Below are positions 26,639 through 35,855 of a DNA stretch of 64,000 nt, piece after piece. The stretch comes from Alkalibacillus almallahensis. Its GTDB lineage: Bacteria; Bacillota; Bacilli; Bacillales; Alkalibacillaceae. Position 1 is the first letter of the stretch. The number at the start of each line of letters is the position of its first letter. The notes below the pieces were generated by a model. That model saw only the letters and a list, made by a program, of their open reading frames with translations. It ran no database searches and was not told where the DNA came from. The DNA is taken from contig NZ_JAASRU010000015.1 of assembly GCF_011761495.1 (NCBI RefSeq), positions 1 to 64,000 of the forward strand, written 5' to 3'. A program made the position numbers and the translations under genes.

Positions 26639-28336
26639 TTAACGCGTTTGTAAGTGGCGAATACGATTAAGTGCTGCTGCAATTTCAAAGCGACGTGGAC
26701 GAGCTAAATCTCCAGGATGTTCATGTCGGCGTTTACCTTGAGTGAAGCTTAGCCCTTCTTCATCCATTGCTTGTTCTAAAGCATCTAACCATGTTGCTAC
26801 CGTTTTCGGTGTGTCATTTTCGTATTTAACCGCTATATATTTTAACATATTTGCGATCATTCTTGTTTGGGAATCATCTACTAATTGTTCTACAAGAGCT
26901 AAATCAACAGCTTGTTTCCCTAACATAATAGTCGTTTTGCCTTTAGCTTGGACTTTGCCTTTTGGACCAATTGGCTTGGCTAGCGACTGAGTTTGAACGG
27001 AACGATGAGACCATTCGCCGAACACATCTGCTTGTCCATAAGCTTTAGGATCCTCCCTGGCAATTTGCCGCGCACGTTCAGTCACATTAATCGGTTGGTA
27101 ATGATCCATCATAATCACATCATCAGCGACGTCAAAATAATCGCCAGAACCTCCCATGACGAGCACAGTTGACACATTACGCTCATCTCTTAATTGTTTC
27201 ACTTTATGAACAAACGGGGTGATTGGCTCTTGATCAGGTGCGACAAGTTGTTGCATCCGTTCATCACGGATCATAAAGTTCGTTGCACTCGTGTCTTCAT
27301 CAATTAATAATGTTGAAGCACCTGCTTCTAATGCTTCCATCACATTAGTCGCTTGCGAAGTACTGCCACTTGCATTTTCGGTTGAGAATGCTTGTGTGTC
27401 TGTTCCGTTCGGTAAATTATTAATAAATGGAGCAATCGAAACATTAGAAACACTGCGACCATCTTCAGCACGGATTTTTACAGCATCACGGTTTGTTAAC
27501 ACATACTCTCGACCGTCACCTGCAATATGATCATAGACGCCTAGTTCAAGCGCTTCGAGCAGTGTACTTTTGCCATGATAGCCTCCACCCACTATTAAGG
27601 TGATACCTTGTTTAATCGCCATGCCTCGAATCGGCTCATGACGGTGTGGGATCGAGAATGATACTTCGTTTTCTTTCGGGCTTTCAAATGGGACTGCTTG
27701 TTTTAAAGGTTTAGAACTAATCCCGCTTGCTCTTGGCAAAACAGAACCATTTGCGACGAAAGCAATCCAACCTTCTTCATTCATCTTGTCTCGAATCGCC
27801 TCATGTTGGTCAGCTAACTCTAGTGTTTGGTCAAGGCGATTAGGATCAAGCGATAACACGGAATCAGAAATAATTTTAGGTAATGCTTGGAAGAAGAGCT
27901 TTTCTGCTTCTTTACCATTAATTTTTCGGCCATTTGCTGGTAAGCCAACTGATAAACAGACCGTAATGCCCTTTTCGGTTACAGATACAGCCGTTCGTTC
28001 TAATATTTCTTGGTCTGGGGCATCAATTGCAATCATGCCACTTTTACCGCTTCCTTTGATATTTATTTTATTATTTAAGACAGATTGGTTAACGATGCGT
28101 GCTAGATAATCTTCCACATATACACGACGGCGTTTGGAATCAAGCCATTTTTGAGAAACAGACTGTCTTTGATCACTTATAAACAAACGTATCTTAGACG
28201 GTGTTGCAAAGGGGTCACCTTGGGCATAATCTAAATACAAGGTGTAGTCATCAAATTGATAGCTTCCTTGAACATCTTTATACCCTTTGTAGCTTTTTTG
28301 ATCAATTTTTTGTAGTAATGATTTTAGTTGATTCAT
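26639..28336 (-). CDS. Predicted ABC-class ATPase (COG3044)
   Basis: 565 residues from ATG 28336, chosen because AGGAGG is 8 bases upstream; an ATG two codons earlier is too close. Family features: the N-terminal DYTLYLDYAQGDPFATPSKIRLFI block, Walker A GGGYHGKSTLLEALELGVY, DGREYVLTNRDAVKIRAEDGR, STSQATNVMEALEAGASTLLIDEDTSATNFMIRD (Walker B) and RPRRFEIAAALNRIR at the end. These proteins lack membrane domains; their role is not established. It is followed by the queG-ogt pair and preceded by the TVP38 gene, all leftward, so the four may be co-transcribed. Confidence 0.88.
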   Translation of the reverse strand: MNQLKSLLQKIDQKSYKGYKDVQGSYQFDDYTLYLDYAQGDPFATPSKIRLFISDQRQSVSQKWLDSKRRRVYVEDYLARIVNQSVLNNKINIKGSGKSGMIAIDAPDQEILERTAVSVTEKGITVCLSVGLPANGRKINGKEAEKLFFQALPKIISDSVLSLDPNRLDQTLELADQHEAIRDKMNEEGWIAFVANGSVLPRASGISSKPLKQAVPFESPKENEVSFSIPHRHEPIRGMAIKQGITLIVGGGYHGKSTLLEALELGVYDHIAGDGREYVLTNRDAVKIRAEDGRSVSNVSIAPFINNLPNGTDTQAFSTENASGSTSQATNVMEALEAGASTLLIDEDTSATNFMIRDERMQQLVAPDQEPITPFVHKVKQLRDERNVSTVLVMGGSGDYFDVADDVIMMDHYQPINVTERARQIAREDPKAYGQADVFGEWSHRSVQTQSLAKPIGPKGKVQAKGKTTIMLGKQAVDLALVEQLVDDSQTRMIANMLKYIAVKYENDTPKTVATWLDALEQAMDEEGLSFTQGKRRHEHPGDLARPRRFEIAAALNRIRHLQTR

Positions 28337-28356
28337 CTTCATATCCTCCTAGTCCT

Positions 28357-29019
28357 TTAATTCGTTTTCATTCGTTCGATCATTTGTAAGAGTTGTTGGT
28401 TCCAGATCACTGGAATGAGGAGCATGACCACTAATAAAAATCCGGCAATGATCAATTTTGTTGAGCTCCCTTCTGCAATGCTTGCACCGACGAAACTATG
28501 AACGATCGTACCAGGAATTATGCCAATAACAGTCGCTCTCACAAAGTCTTTAAGTGACACTCGAGCCAACCCTGCTGTATAACTAATGAAATCAAAGTTG
28601 ATTACTGGTACTAAGCGTAACATTAAAATATATAAAAATCCTTTGCTTTCGAACTTCTGACGATATTGTTCGATTTTATCTTTTTCCTTAAATTGGACAG
28701 CCTTATGGCCAAATTTCCTCGTCACAAAAAAGGCCACCACAGCACTTAATGTAGCGCCAGTTAAAGCTAGCAACCCACCGAATAACACGCCAAACGCTAA
28801 ACCACCAACCATTGAAAAAATCGACGCTGGAAATAAAACTAATGGACGAATGCTATAAATAACAAGATAAGCAACGGGTGCTAACCATCCAGCTTGATAA
28901 ATCATCTGTCGAATTTCAGTTGGGGTGATGTCAATAACAACATAATTAAGCCACAACAAAGCTAAAATAGCGGTTAATATAATGGTTACTTTCCAAATCG
29001 ATACACGTTCCACAAGCAT
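28357..29019 (-). CDS. TVP38/TMEM64 (DedA-like) membrane protein
   Basis: 220 residues with five to six membrane segments. Signature SNARE-associated/DedA-type sequences are visible: YSIRPLVLFPASIFSMVGGLAFGVLFGGLLALTGATLSAVVAFFVTRKFG and FLYILMLRLVPVINFDFISYTAGLARVSLKDFVRATVIGIIPGTIVHSFVGAS. Relatives have been linked to lipid scrambling/flipping and membrane homeostasis. AAGGGTGA lies close to the ATG. Leftward, 20 bases before the COG3044 ATPase. Confidence 0.9.
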   Translation of the reverse strand: MLVERVSIWKVTIILTAILALLWLNYVVIDITPTEIRQMIYQAGWLAPVAYLVIYSIRPLVLFPASIFSMVGGLAFGVLFGGLLALTGATLSAVVAFFVTRKFGHKAVQFKEKDKIEQYRQKFESKGFLYILMLRLVPVINFDFISYTAGLARVSLKDFVRATVIGIIPGTIVHSFVGASIAEGSSTKLIIAGFLLVVMLLIPVIWNQQLLQMIERMKTN

Positions 29020-29147
29020 TCACCCTTACAAATCGTTATGAATCATTTATTCCCGATAATTCTTCTCTTCAATCATACATATACTTTTGTAACATCTTCA
29101 GAATTAAAACGTCTAATGTACCACTTATAGAAACAGGGGGTCTGTTT

Positions 29148-30053
29148 ATGCGGCATTATATAACTATACTCATTCTCATATGCGCTATTATATTAAGTGC
29201 ATGTTCTAATGATGAATCGAAATCAACTCAACAAGACAACAGAAATGATGCAGTTGAAGTTGAACAAGAAGCTGGTTCAAAAGAGCAAGTACAAATGAGC
29301 GAAGAAAGTAACACGCAATCATCTGAATCAGAACCATCAACCAATGAGGCGCGGGACACTAGTTCTGAGCGTATGGTCATCTACACAGGACGGCTATCGA
29401 TTGAAGTCCCAAACTATGACGAAGCCCATAACCAACTCACAAACAAAATAGAGAATCTAAACGGTTATGTCGTCGCATCATCAACTCGTAACAGAGATGA
29501 AGATCATCGTTCCGGCCATATACGGGCAAGAATACCTCAAGAGTCCTTCCAGGATTTCATGAATCAGTTAGACAGTGAAAACATTCATATTGTGGAAAAG
29601 TCAACGCAAGGCGAAGATGTTACGGAACAATATGTTGATTTAGAATCTCGGTTGAAGTCAAAAGAAGCAGTCGAACAACGTTTATTGGACTTTTTAGAGG
29701 AATCCGATGACACCGAAAGTTTATTAGAAATCTCAAACGACTTAGCAAGTGTCCAAGAAGAAATTGAACAATTAAAAGGCCAAATGGAATACTTAGAAAA
29801 CCATAGTGCTTTTGCTACCGTTACGATTGAAATTGAAGAAAAACGAGTTAACATCCCTAATATTGAAAGCGAAGAATCATTAAACACCTTTGAACGGACT
29901 CAACAAGTTTTTATGAGTACAATCAATACGCTTATTCAATTAGGATCTTATCTTGTCGTATTTATTGCAGGTACATCACCCATTTTAATTCCATTATTAA
30001 TCGTTGGAGGCTTTATTTGGTTCAAACGACGTAAAAAGAAACAGTCGGGTTAA
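29148..30053 (+). CDS. DUF4349 lipoprotein
   Basis: 301 residues. The signal peptide ends at lipobox LSAC (Cys19), followed by an acidic Ser/Glu/Gln linker to about residue 75. The DUF4349 domain starts RMVIYTGRLSIEVPNYDEAHNQL and includes HIRARIPQESFQDFMNQL and TQGEDVTEQYVDLESRLKSKEAVEQRLLDFL. A coiled coil follows (about 170-225), then a membrane helix near the C-terminus (VVFIAGTSPILIPLLIVGGFIWF) and basic residues. It is thus anchored at both ends. Function unknown for the family. AGGGGG precedes ATG by 7 bases. Single gene. Confidence 0.9.
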   Translation: MRHYITILILICAIILSACSNDESKSTQQDNRNDAVEVEQEAGSKEQVQMSEESNTQSSESEPSTNEARDTSSERMVIYTGRLSIEVPNYDEAHNQLTNKIENLNGYVVASSTRNRDEDHRSGHIRARIPQESFQDFMNQLDSENIHIVEKSTQGEDVTEQYVDLESRLKSKEAVEQRLLDFLEESDDTESLLEISNDLASVQEEIEQLKGQMEYLENHSAFATVTIEIEEKRVNIPNIESEESLNTFERTQQVFMSTINTLIQLGSYLVVFIAGTSPILIPLLIVGGFIWFKRRKKKQSG

Positions 30054-30071
30054 TTATAACTCGACTGTTTC
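30038..30071. terminator. Bidirectional terminator containing both stop codons
   Basis: A 14-bp stem (30038-30051 with 30058-30071, one G-U pair) and a 6-base loop. The TAA of the DUF4349 gene (30051-30053) and the TAA of the opposing gene (30054-30056) lie at the stem edge and in the loop. A- and T-rich flanks serve both directions. Confidence 0.85.
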
Positions 30072-30542
30072 TTCGTCTAGTGGTAGCTTTTGTCTTAATT
30101 GTTTCATAAGCCAAACTCCTACTATGAACCCTATGATATGAAAGATAATGCCGCACCAGATTGGTCCGAACGAAATACTCGCAATTTGGAAAATAGGTGA
30201 TATAATCACACCTACTGTACCTACAAATGCTGCCAGAGCGAAAGGAACATAAGCATAGGGTTTATCGCCTCCACCAGCTGATTTATAAGCATCCCACATC
30301 GCGAACATGTATAAACAAGGATAAAACATAATCCACTGATAATTCGTCATTTCAATTGCTGTATCAATCTCACCTTGAAAACTGGGAATAATAATATAGT
30401 TAAAATTGGCTTGGACGTTTATGAAAATTTCTAACAGGACAAACAAAATACCTTTAATATAGGAATGGTTGAGTAATTGAGCAAATCCAGGTAGAGCAAT
30501 ACTCCATACAATAGCTTCAATGCGTTTATTCTTATCCATCAT
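30054..30542 (-). CDS. Small multi-span membrane protein, function unknown
   Basis: 162 residues with about four membrane helices (15-45, 70-85, 95-118, 125-148), basic N-terminus MMDKNKRIEAIVW and acidic C-terminal tail. It contains WSIALPGFAQLLNHSYIKGILFVLLEI, a pattern reminiscent of TM2-like or DUF5683-type small membrane proteins (PGxGQ/AQ-x-Y-x-G), but the match is weak. It begins four bases after the stop of the DUF3231 gene, so the two are likely co-transcribed. Either of two adjacent ATG codons could be used. Confidence 0.65.
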   Translation of the reverse strand: MMDKNKRIEAIVWSIALPGFAQLLNHSYIKGILFVLLEIFINVQANFNYIIIPSFQGEIDTAIEMTNYQWIMFYPCLYMFAMWDAYKSAGGGDKPYAYVPFALAAFVGTVGVIISPIFQIASISFGPIWCGIIFHIIGFIVGVWLMKQLRQKLPLDEETVEL

Positions 30543-30546
30543 TCCC

Positions 30547-31551
30547 TTACTCGTTCATCAATTGCCTACGGTTTGCCGCTTGAGGAGGTTGCTCTAACCA
30601 GCCATGATCAATCATCAATTCTGTTCCATCCTCAGTAAATTGTGCAATCTCAGCCATTAACCGTGTGTAATGAACGCCTAAATCATGCCGTGGACTATTG
30701 GACATACTCAACCCATAAAAACCAAGTCCTAAACTATTTAATGCCAACGTCTGATATAACATCAATTTATCCGAAAAGACAAAAGAAGTCTGGTCTGTCA
30801 CTTCCGTATCCCAAGTCATTGGGACGGGCACATCATTTTCACGTAAAATGGATGAGAAGATTTCAATATGTTTGTTTGCAATATCTTTCCCACGTTGAAA
30901 GTAACGTTGTAATGTTTTCGATTCTGTCGTTTGAGCAAATCCCATCATCGTTGCTGCCCCTATGGCATTACGTTGTATGTTCGCAAATAAAAATGTAATT
31001 TCACTTCCAGTCACAGGTCTTCGTTCACCAAACCAACCTGTTAAGAAACTTTTCTTTTTGACAAAGTCAGGCTTAGATGGAATTGGAAGTGATGGCGCAA
31101 TAATGACATATCCTTTATCGATCCCTAAACTTGTCGCCTCTTCATTTAACTGCTGTGAATCTTGCAGACGGTCTGCATAAAATTGACGTATATCAGGACG
31201 TGTGGAAAAAGCTGCTGCTGTGCCATAAGCATTCATGCTAATCTGACTTAACTGCCTTAAAAACTCTAACATATAATGATCCGTGAATAAGCGATCAGAA
31301 TTAATATCAACATCTTCATTTTCATTGAACCCAACTGGAATTGGATAACCAATTGCATTAAACTGGTCAACAATGAAACCATAATGTTCTCGTGTTTTTT
31401 CAATTCTTGTATGAATGATTTCTGCAATTTCCTGATCTTCAACATGCTGTTCGAAATACCTTAATTGACAAAGAATTAAGGTATCACTTAAACAGTCTGA
31501 CCATAATTGTGATATTTCAGGGGCTGTTAATTGGGCATGTGTATTTGCCAT
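30547..31551 (-). CDS. DUF3231 protein (tandem ferritin-like four-helix domains)
   Basis: 334 residues, nearly all helical, made of two related halves: LTAPEISQLWSDCL at residue 8 is echoed by VTGSEITFLFANI near residue 178, and IPVGFNENEDVD by VPVPMTWDTEVTD. This is the tandem DUF3231 layout found in spore formers; helices carry spaced Glu/His residues reminiscent of ferritin-like or CotF-like folds. Function is unknown. A second copy, 50566-51579, is clearly paralogous. GGAGG precedes the ATG. It is probably co-transcribed with the small membrane protein 30054-30542. Confidence 0.85.
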   Translation of the reverse strand: MANTHAQLTAPEISQLWSDCLSDTLILCQLRYFEQHVEDQEIAEIIHTRIEKTREHYGFIVDQFNAIGYPIPVGFNENEDVDINSDRLFTDHYMLEFLRQLSQISMNAYGTAAAFSTRPDIRQFYADRLQDSQQLNEEATSLGIDKGYVIIAPSLPIPSKPDFVKKKSFLTGWFGERRPVTGSEITFLFANIQRNAIGAATMMGFAQTTESKTLQRYFQRGKDIANKHIEIFSSILRENDVPVPMTWDTEVTDQTSFVFSDKLMLYQTLALNSLGLGFYGLSMSNSPRHDLGVHYTRLMAEIAQFTEDGTELMIDHGWLEQPPQAANRRQLMNE

Positions 31552-31631
31552 TGGTAAACCTCCATCCTTAATATTTCCTCAAGGATAGCTTTTCCGATTC
31601 TGTCAATCCCATACACAAGAACCCTTATCGT

Positions 31632-32861
31632 TTATTGTTTTTGTAATGTCTCATCCATCGTTAATTGTGCTAGCACACCAGCAATAAATGGCATGAGTGC
31701 GACTAATCCAATTGCCCATGACACATCAAACATATCAGCAAACAATCCTGCTAATAGTGCACCGAACGCATACCCTGTGTCACGCCAAAATCTGTAAACA
31801 CCCATGGATGATGCTCGCCAACTTGGGGCTGCGACATCACTAATCGCAGCTTGTAACGTCGGATAAACCATCGCTGTTCCTAATCCAAGTAAAGCAGCTG
31901 CGATAAACCACAAGGCAAATCCATCAACTAAGAGAATCATCCATAAAGACAAGGCTTGTAAGTACATACCCGAAGCAATTAAACGTTTACGTCCCCATTT
32001 ATCACTTAGTGTACCTGTTAATAACTGAAACATCCCCCACGCTGCTGGATAAACCGCTACGATCATACCGATCTCGCTGACACTAAGACCTACCGTTGCA
32101 AAATATAAAGGAAATAATCCCCATGCCATACCATCTTTAAGGTTTGTCGTTAAACCAGAGAAGCTAAAATTGGATAAATTTTTATCTCGCCAAGTTGAAA
32201 GAGCAAAAATTTCACCTGCTGATTTACGCTTTTCTTGACCATTTTTAGAAGTTGCCTTCATTTGCTCCTTGATAAACGGCTCGGTATCTTTGACAAATAT
32301 AGATAAAATGAGTCCAACTAACACAATCACGATTCCCAAGAAGAACGGTTCCGGACGTAGTGACACATTTTGTGCAATATAACCTGAAAATGCTGCAAAA
32401 ACAGCCACACCTGAATAACCAGCAAATTCATTAAGCCCAACAGCCGTTCCACGTTGGGTTGATTTAGCGACATCAATCTTCATATTTACTAACATCGACC
32501 AAGCGAGACCTTGATTAATTCCTAATAAAATATTGGCAACGACTATCACCCACCACGCGTGAGCGACAATAATTAAGATTGGTACAAACAAGCCAACAAT
32601 CCAGCCTGCGATTAATGCACGCTTCCGTCCAAACCGATCGGCAATAGCTCCGGCAAAGTAGTTAATAATCGCCTTTGAAAATCCAAAACTTACAATAAAA
32701 GATAATGCTGCACTCGTTGAAGCCAACCCAAATTGTTCTTCTCCAATAATTGGCAAGACTGTTCGTTCGACACCGACCATAGCACCTACAAAGAAATTCA
32801 TCACGACAAAAATGCTAAAAAGTAAAATATTCTCTTTGATCCCAATCTTGATATTCCCCAC
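31632..32861 (-). CDS. Major facilitator superfamily transporter
   Basis: 409 residues with twelve predicted membrane helices. MFS motifs: GAIADRFGRKRAL in the loop between helices 2 and 3, and GTLSDKWGRKRLI in the second half. A long hydrophilic central loop holds basic residues. GTG start with AAGGAGG upstream. The proton-coupled transporter type is clear, but the substrate is not; the family includes YfkF-like efflux proteins of bacilli. The 234-base region upstream contains two inverted repeats. Confidence 0.85.
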   Translation of the reverse strand: MGNIKIGIKENILLFSIFVVMNFFVGAMVGVERTVLPIIGEEQFGLASTSAALSFIVSFGFSKAIINYFAGAIADRFGRKRALIAGWIVGLFVPILIIVAHAWWVIVVANILLGINQGLAWSMLVNMKIDVAKSTQRGTAVGLNEFAGYSGVAVFAAFSGYIAQNVSLRPEPFFLGIVIVLVGLILSIFVKDTEPFIKEQMKATSKNGQEKRKSAGEIFALSTWRDKNLSNFSFSGLTTNLKDGMAWGLFPLYFATVGLSVSEIGMIVAVYPAAWGMFQLLTGTLSDKWGRKRLIASGMYLQALSLWMILLVDGFALWFIAAALLGLGTAMVYPTLQAAISDVAAPSWRASSMGVYRFWRDTGYAFGALLAGLFADMFDVSWAIGLVALMPFIAGVLAQLTMDETLQKQ

Positions 32862-32894
32862 ACTATTCCTCCTTCACGTTCCAACAGTAAAATA

Positions 32895-32990
32895 ACCGAT
32901 TGGCATGTTACCAAATCGGCTAATTTAGATCATTCATTATAATCGTAAAAACCACAAATATGATTCCTCCCAGGAATGCTAGTTTTTGTG
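32895..32990. other. Intergenic inverted repeats between the MFS and DUF4870 genes
   Basis: Two hairpins lie in the 234-base gap. The first pairs CCGATTGG (32896) with CCAAATCGG (32911), with one bulge, and is followed on the leftward strand by a T-rich run, as in a terminator for the DUF4870 transcript. The second pairs ATTCCT (32963) with AGGAAT (32972) around CCC. Their roles are not certain. Confidence 0.4.
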
Positions 32991-33095
32991 ATGGTCATAA
33001 CGACAATCCTAGCGTCTTAAGTTTTCTAAACCTCTCCCCTACCTAAGTTAGTGTATCAAATGTTTGATTATTTGTTTTGTGAAATGCTTATGGAG

Positions 33096-33515
33096 TTACT
33101 TAATAAAACGAATGGTCACAGGAAAACGAAAATATTTCTTAGCAATAGCAGCGATCATCGCAATAATAAAGACGACCCACCATGCTATGATAATGATGAA
33201 AATAATTCCTACAAGCCCCATAGCAAACAATGGGATTGATAGATGGGCTAAATCGGGCAACCAATTTAAGTTCATAGAACCGATCCACCCAAGTAATAAA
33301 AATAACCCAAAACTAAGGAGCAGGTATAGCTGGTAAGAAATTTGTGCATTAATATTCTCGCGCATATGGTGATCAAAAAAAGGTGATTGATACGGGGCTA
33401 CATACCAATACACAACTGTTACGACAATATTGAATAAGGTTAATGGAAAAACAATAGGTAAAACATAACCGATTAGCACCATCCATCGATCCTTAGCTGT
33501 AACTACTTCCCTCAC
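33096..33515 (-). CDS. DUF4870 membrane protein
   Basis: 139 residues with three or four membrane helices in the DUF4870 arrangement. Family elements include the ENINAQISYQLYLLLSFGL block, where a conserved Asn-x-Gln-x-x-x-x-Q motif follows the first loop, and a terminal pair of helices ending in a basic tail. Function unknown. GTG start with GGGGAA about seven bases upstream. It begins 17 bases after the alpha/beta hydrolase gene and is likely in one transcript with it. Confidence 0.8.
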   Translation of the reverse strand: MREVVTAKDRWMVLIGYVLPIVFPLTLFNIVVTVVYWYVAPYQSPFFDHHMRENINAQISYQLYLLLSFGLFLLLGWIGSMNLNWLPDLAHLSIPLFAMGLVGIIFIIIIAWWVVFIIAMIAAIAKKYFRFPVTIRFIK

Positions 33516-33531
33516 AGCTTATTCCCCATTT

Positions 33532-34299
33532 CTAATGCGACTTAATAAACTGATCAATGATCTGATTAACGTCATTGATTTGATTACCTGGTAATTGGTG
33601 CCTACCATGCTGAACCATGCGAATCGAGCAGTTCGGCATTTTCGAAGCAATCGATGCACCATGACGACTGAGCAGTTTATCATGTTCACCATAAATTAAC
33701 ACAGTTGGTTGATCTAACTGAAACAATCGTTGTTGGCATTGGTAGGTCAAATAAGCACGGTAAAAATAATAGGCATCTCGTGAATTTGTTTTAAAAGCAG
33801 ATGATATCAACGGGACAGCAATCAGTGGATTTTTCGTATTGCTAAATGTGCCAAAGAAAGCAATTAAATGAGACCACCCTCGTTTAGTGAGAGCCATACC
33901 ACCTTTAACAAGTGTTGATAAGATCAAAGTGTTAACACGATCAACAGCACCAATTTGGATTAATCCTTTAACTAAATCAGGTCTTTTGAGCGCTAATTCA
34001 AACGCAATGCTACATCCTGCTGAATAAGCCACCAACCATACCCGTTTCTGCACCTTGGTTTCAATAAATTTAATAAAATCATAACATATATCAGTAAAAT
34101 CCCATGGTTCACCACTTGAATGACTTCTACCGTGCCCGCGTAAATCCATTTGGACGACTTGATATTGATTTGATAAGCTTTCTATTTGCCCTTTAAAGAC
34201 AGGACTCGGAAACACTGGACAATGAATAAAAACGATCGCTTCACCCTTCCCTTGAATCCGATAATACAATTTTTGATTTCGATACGTGATATATGGCAT
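33532..34299 (-). CDS. Alpha/beta hydrolase
   Basis: 255 residues with the fold's sequence landmarks: FIHCPVFPSPVF after strand 3 (oxyanion region), VVQMDLRGHGRS, nucleophile elbow VAYSAGCS with Ser about residue 95, VLIYGEHDKLLS with the acidic residue, and a C-terminal His in HGRHQLPG. No signal peptide. Such enzymes hydrolyse esters, lactones or haloalkanes; the substrate cannot be named. AGAGGAG precedes the ATG. It lies between the MarR gene and DUF4870, all leftward, with gaps of about 60 and 17 bases. Confidence 0.85.
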   Translation of the reverse strand: MPYITYRNQKLYYRIQGKGEAIVFIHCPVFPSPVFKGQIESLSNQYQVVQMDLRGHGRSHSSGEPWDFTDICYDFIKFIETKVQKRVWLVAYSAGCSIAFELALKRPDLVKGLIQIGAVDRVNTLILSTLVKGGMALTKRGWSHLIAFFGTFSNTKNPLIAVPLISSAFKTNSRDAYYFYRAYLTYQCQQRLFQLDQPTVLIYGEHDKLLSRHGASIASKMPNCSIRMVQHGRHQLPGNQINDVNQIIDQFIKSH

Positions 34300-34360
34300 T
34301 GCACCACTCCTCTAATGACTATATTCATTATTGTCACTCTAGAAGAATGGTTCATGCACA

Positions 34361-34801
34361 CTAATCGAGTGTTGATAAAATCTTACTGATCGATTGAAAT
34401 GCTTCTTTTAATTGTCGTTGGTCATCTTTAGATAGTGTAGATAAACGCTCTTCCACAGCCGCTTCTAGGCGACGTTTTTGTTCCGATAAAAACGTTTCAC
34501 CTTTTTCTGTTAAGTATACATAAGTGACACGACGATCTAGCTCAGATTTTTCCTTTCGAATCAAATCATGACTGATTAACTTTTGGATTAGAGGCGTTAA
34601 GTTTGATTTATTAATGGATAAACTTCGGGCAATGTCAGACATTTGAATATGCCCAACCTGTTCAATCGTATGCAAGATATGAAAGTGGGACGGGTGTAAA
34701 TCACCTGTCTCTATAAGATGATAAGGGCCGAATATTTTTTTCGGTATATAGGGCAATGCCGTTAATACTTGATCGACTAGGTCGTTTGTTGACCCACTCA
34801 T
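34361..34801 (-). CDS. MarR-family transcriptional regulator
   Basis: 146 residues from ATG 34801 (AAGGAGG spaced 7). The winged-helix core is visible: HILHTIEQVGHIQMSDIARSLSINKSNLTPLIQKLISHDLIRKEKSELDRRVTYVYLTEKGETFL. No conserved redox cysteine is seen, so it is more likely a ligand-responsive than an oxidation-sensing member. It is divergent from the ABC exporter pair 34911-36680, and the shared 109-base region holds inverted repeats. Repression of both itself and the exporter is the expected arrangement, by analogy with other MarR loci. Confidence 0.9.
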   Translation of the reverse strand: MSGSTNDLVDQVLTALPYIPKKIFGPYHLIETGDLHPSHFHILHTIEQVGHIQMSDIARSLSINKSNLTPLIQKLISHDLIRKEKSELDRRVTYVYLTEKGETFLSEQKRRLEAAVEERLSTLSKDDQRQLKEAFQSISKILSTLD

Positions 34802-34857
34802 GTAGCTAACCTCCTTAAACTTTTCATAACAATTTGACATTCTCACCATTTAAGCTG

Positions 34858-34888
34858 ATAATAATTGATAGTTATTATAACATAACTA
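34858..34888. promoter_or_regulatory. Candidate MarR operator between marR and the ABC exporter
   Basis: Two overlapping inverted repeats: ATAATAA (34858) with TTATTAT (34872), and TAGTTAT (34869) with ATAACTA (34882). They lie directly upstream of the ABC gene's ribosome site and within the region where divergent promoters must be. Binding by the adjacent MarR protein is inferred. Confidence 0.55.
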
Positions 34889-34910
34889 ATTGCAACAAAG
34901 GGGGATGACG

Positions 34911-35843
34911 ATGAATTCCGTTATTCAAGTAAGTGATCTTGTTAAAACATATAAAAATGTTAACGCCGTAAAAGGCATTAATTTCGACGTTAAAGAGGGC
35001 GAAATTTTTGGCTTTCTAGGTCCTAATGGTGCTGGTAAAAGTACAACGATTAATATGATTTGCACTATGCTACCACCAACATCAGGCTCCGTCGTCATTA
35101 ACGGCTACGATGTTCATAAACAAAAAGACGAAGTTCGCGGTAGTATCGGGATTATCTTTCAAGAAAATACGCTCGATGAAAAATTAACCGCCAACGAAAA
35201 TTTAAGACTTCATTGTCGATTTTACAATGTTCCTAAAGAAAAACGCCACTCACGAATTCAAGAAGTCTTACAAATTGTTGATTTAGTCGACGTGCAAAAC
35301 AAACGTGTCGAAGAGTTCTCCGGTGGTATGAAACGACGCTTAGAAATCGCACGCGGTTTACTCCATTATCCGAAAGTCTTATTTTTAGACGAACCGACAG
35401 TTGGACTCGACCCGAATACGCGAGCTCATTTATGGAAATACATTTTAAAATTAAAGGAACAGGAAGGCATCACGATGTTCTTAACAACGCACTATTTAGA
35501 TGAAGCTGAAGTGAGCGATCGCATTGCCATTATGGACCAAGGTGAGATTATCGCAATGGATTCACCAACGGTATTAAAGGATGAACTAGGCGGCGACTTA
35601 ATTGAGCTGTCGACTGAAGATAATGATCAAGCAATCGAAGAGATCCAAGAAAAAGTAACTGGTGCTGATGTGACCGTTAGTGGTGACACGATTCACCTTA
35701 AAGTCGAAAGTAGTGATGCGTTTATTTCAGACTTTATTAAAACGCTCGATATTCCAATTACCAAACTAAATATTCGTAAACCAACATTAAATGACGTCTT
35801 TTTAGCTTATACAGGACGCAATATTCAAACAAGCGAAGGATAG
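34911..35843 (+). CDS. ABC exporter ATP-binding protein (DrrA-type)
   Basis: 310 residues from ATG 34911; AAAGGGGG is 6 bases before it, whereas an ATG at 34905 abuts the site. Walker A GPNGAGKST, Q-loop FQENTLDE, signature FSGGMKRRLEIARGLL, Walker B VLFLDEPTVGLDP, and switch His in TTHYLDEAE. The C-terminal extension (residues 230-310) is the DUF4162 type found in drug and antibiotic exporters. It works with the permease that follows 12 bases downstream, probably as a dimer, and is controlled by the divergent MarR protein. Confidence 0.93.
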   Translation: MNSVIQVSDLVKTYKNVNAVKGINFDVKEGEIFGFLGPNGAGKSTTINMICTMLPPTSGSVVINGYDVHKQKDEVRGSIGIIFQENTLDEKLTANENLRLHCRFYNVPKEKRHSRIQEVLQIVDLVDVQNKRVEEFSGGMKRRLEIARGLLHYPKVLFLDEPTVGLDPNTRAHLWKYILKLKEQEGITMFLTTHYLDEAEVSDRIAIMDQGEIIAMDSPTVLKDELGGDLIELSTEDNDQAIEEIQEKVTGADVTVSGDTIHLKVESSDAFISDFIKTLDIPITKLNIRKPTLNDVFLAYTGRNIQTSEG

Positions 35844-35855
35844 GAGTGACACAAT

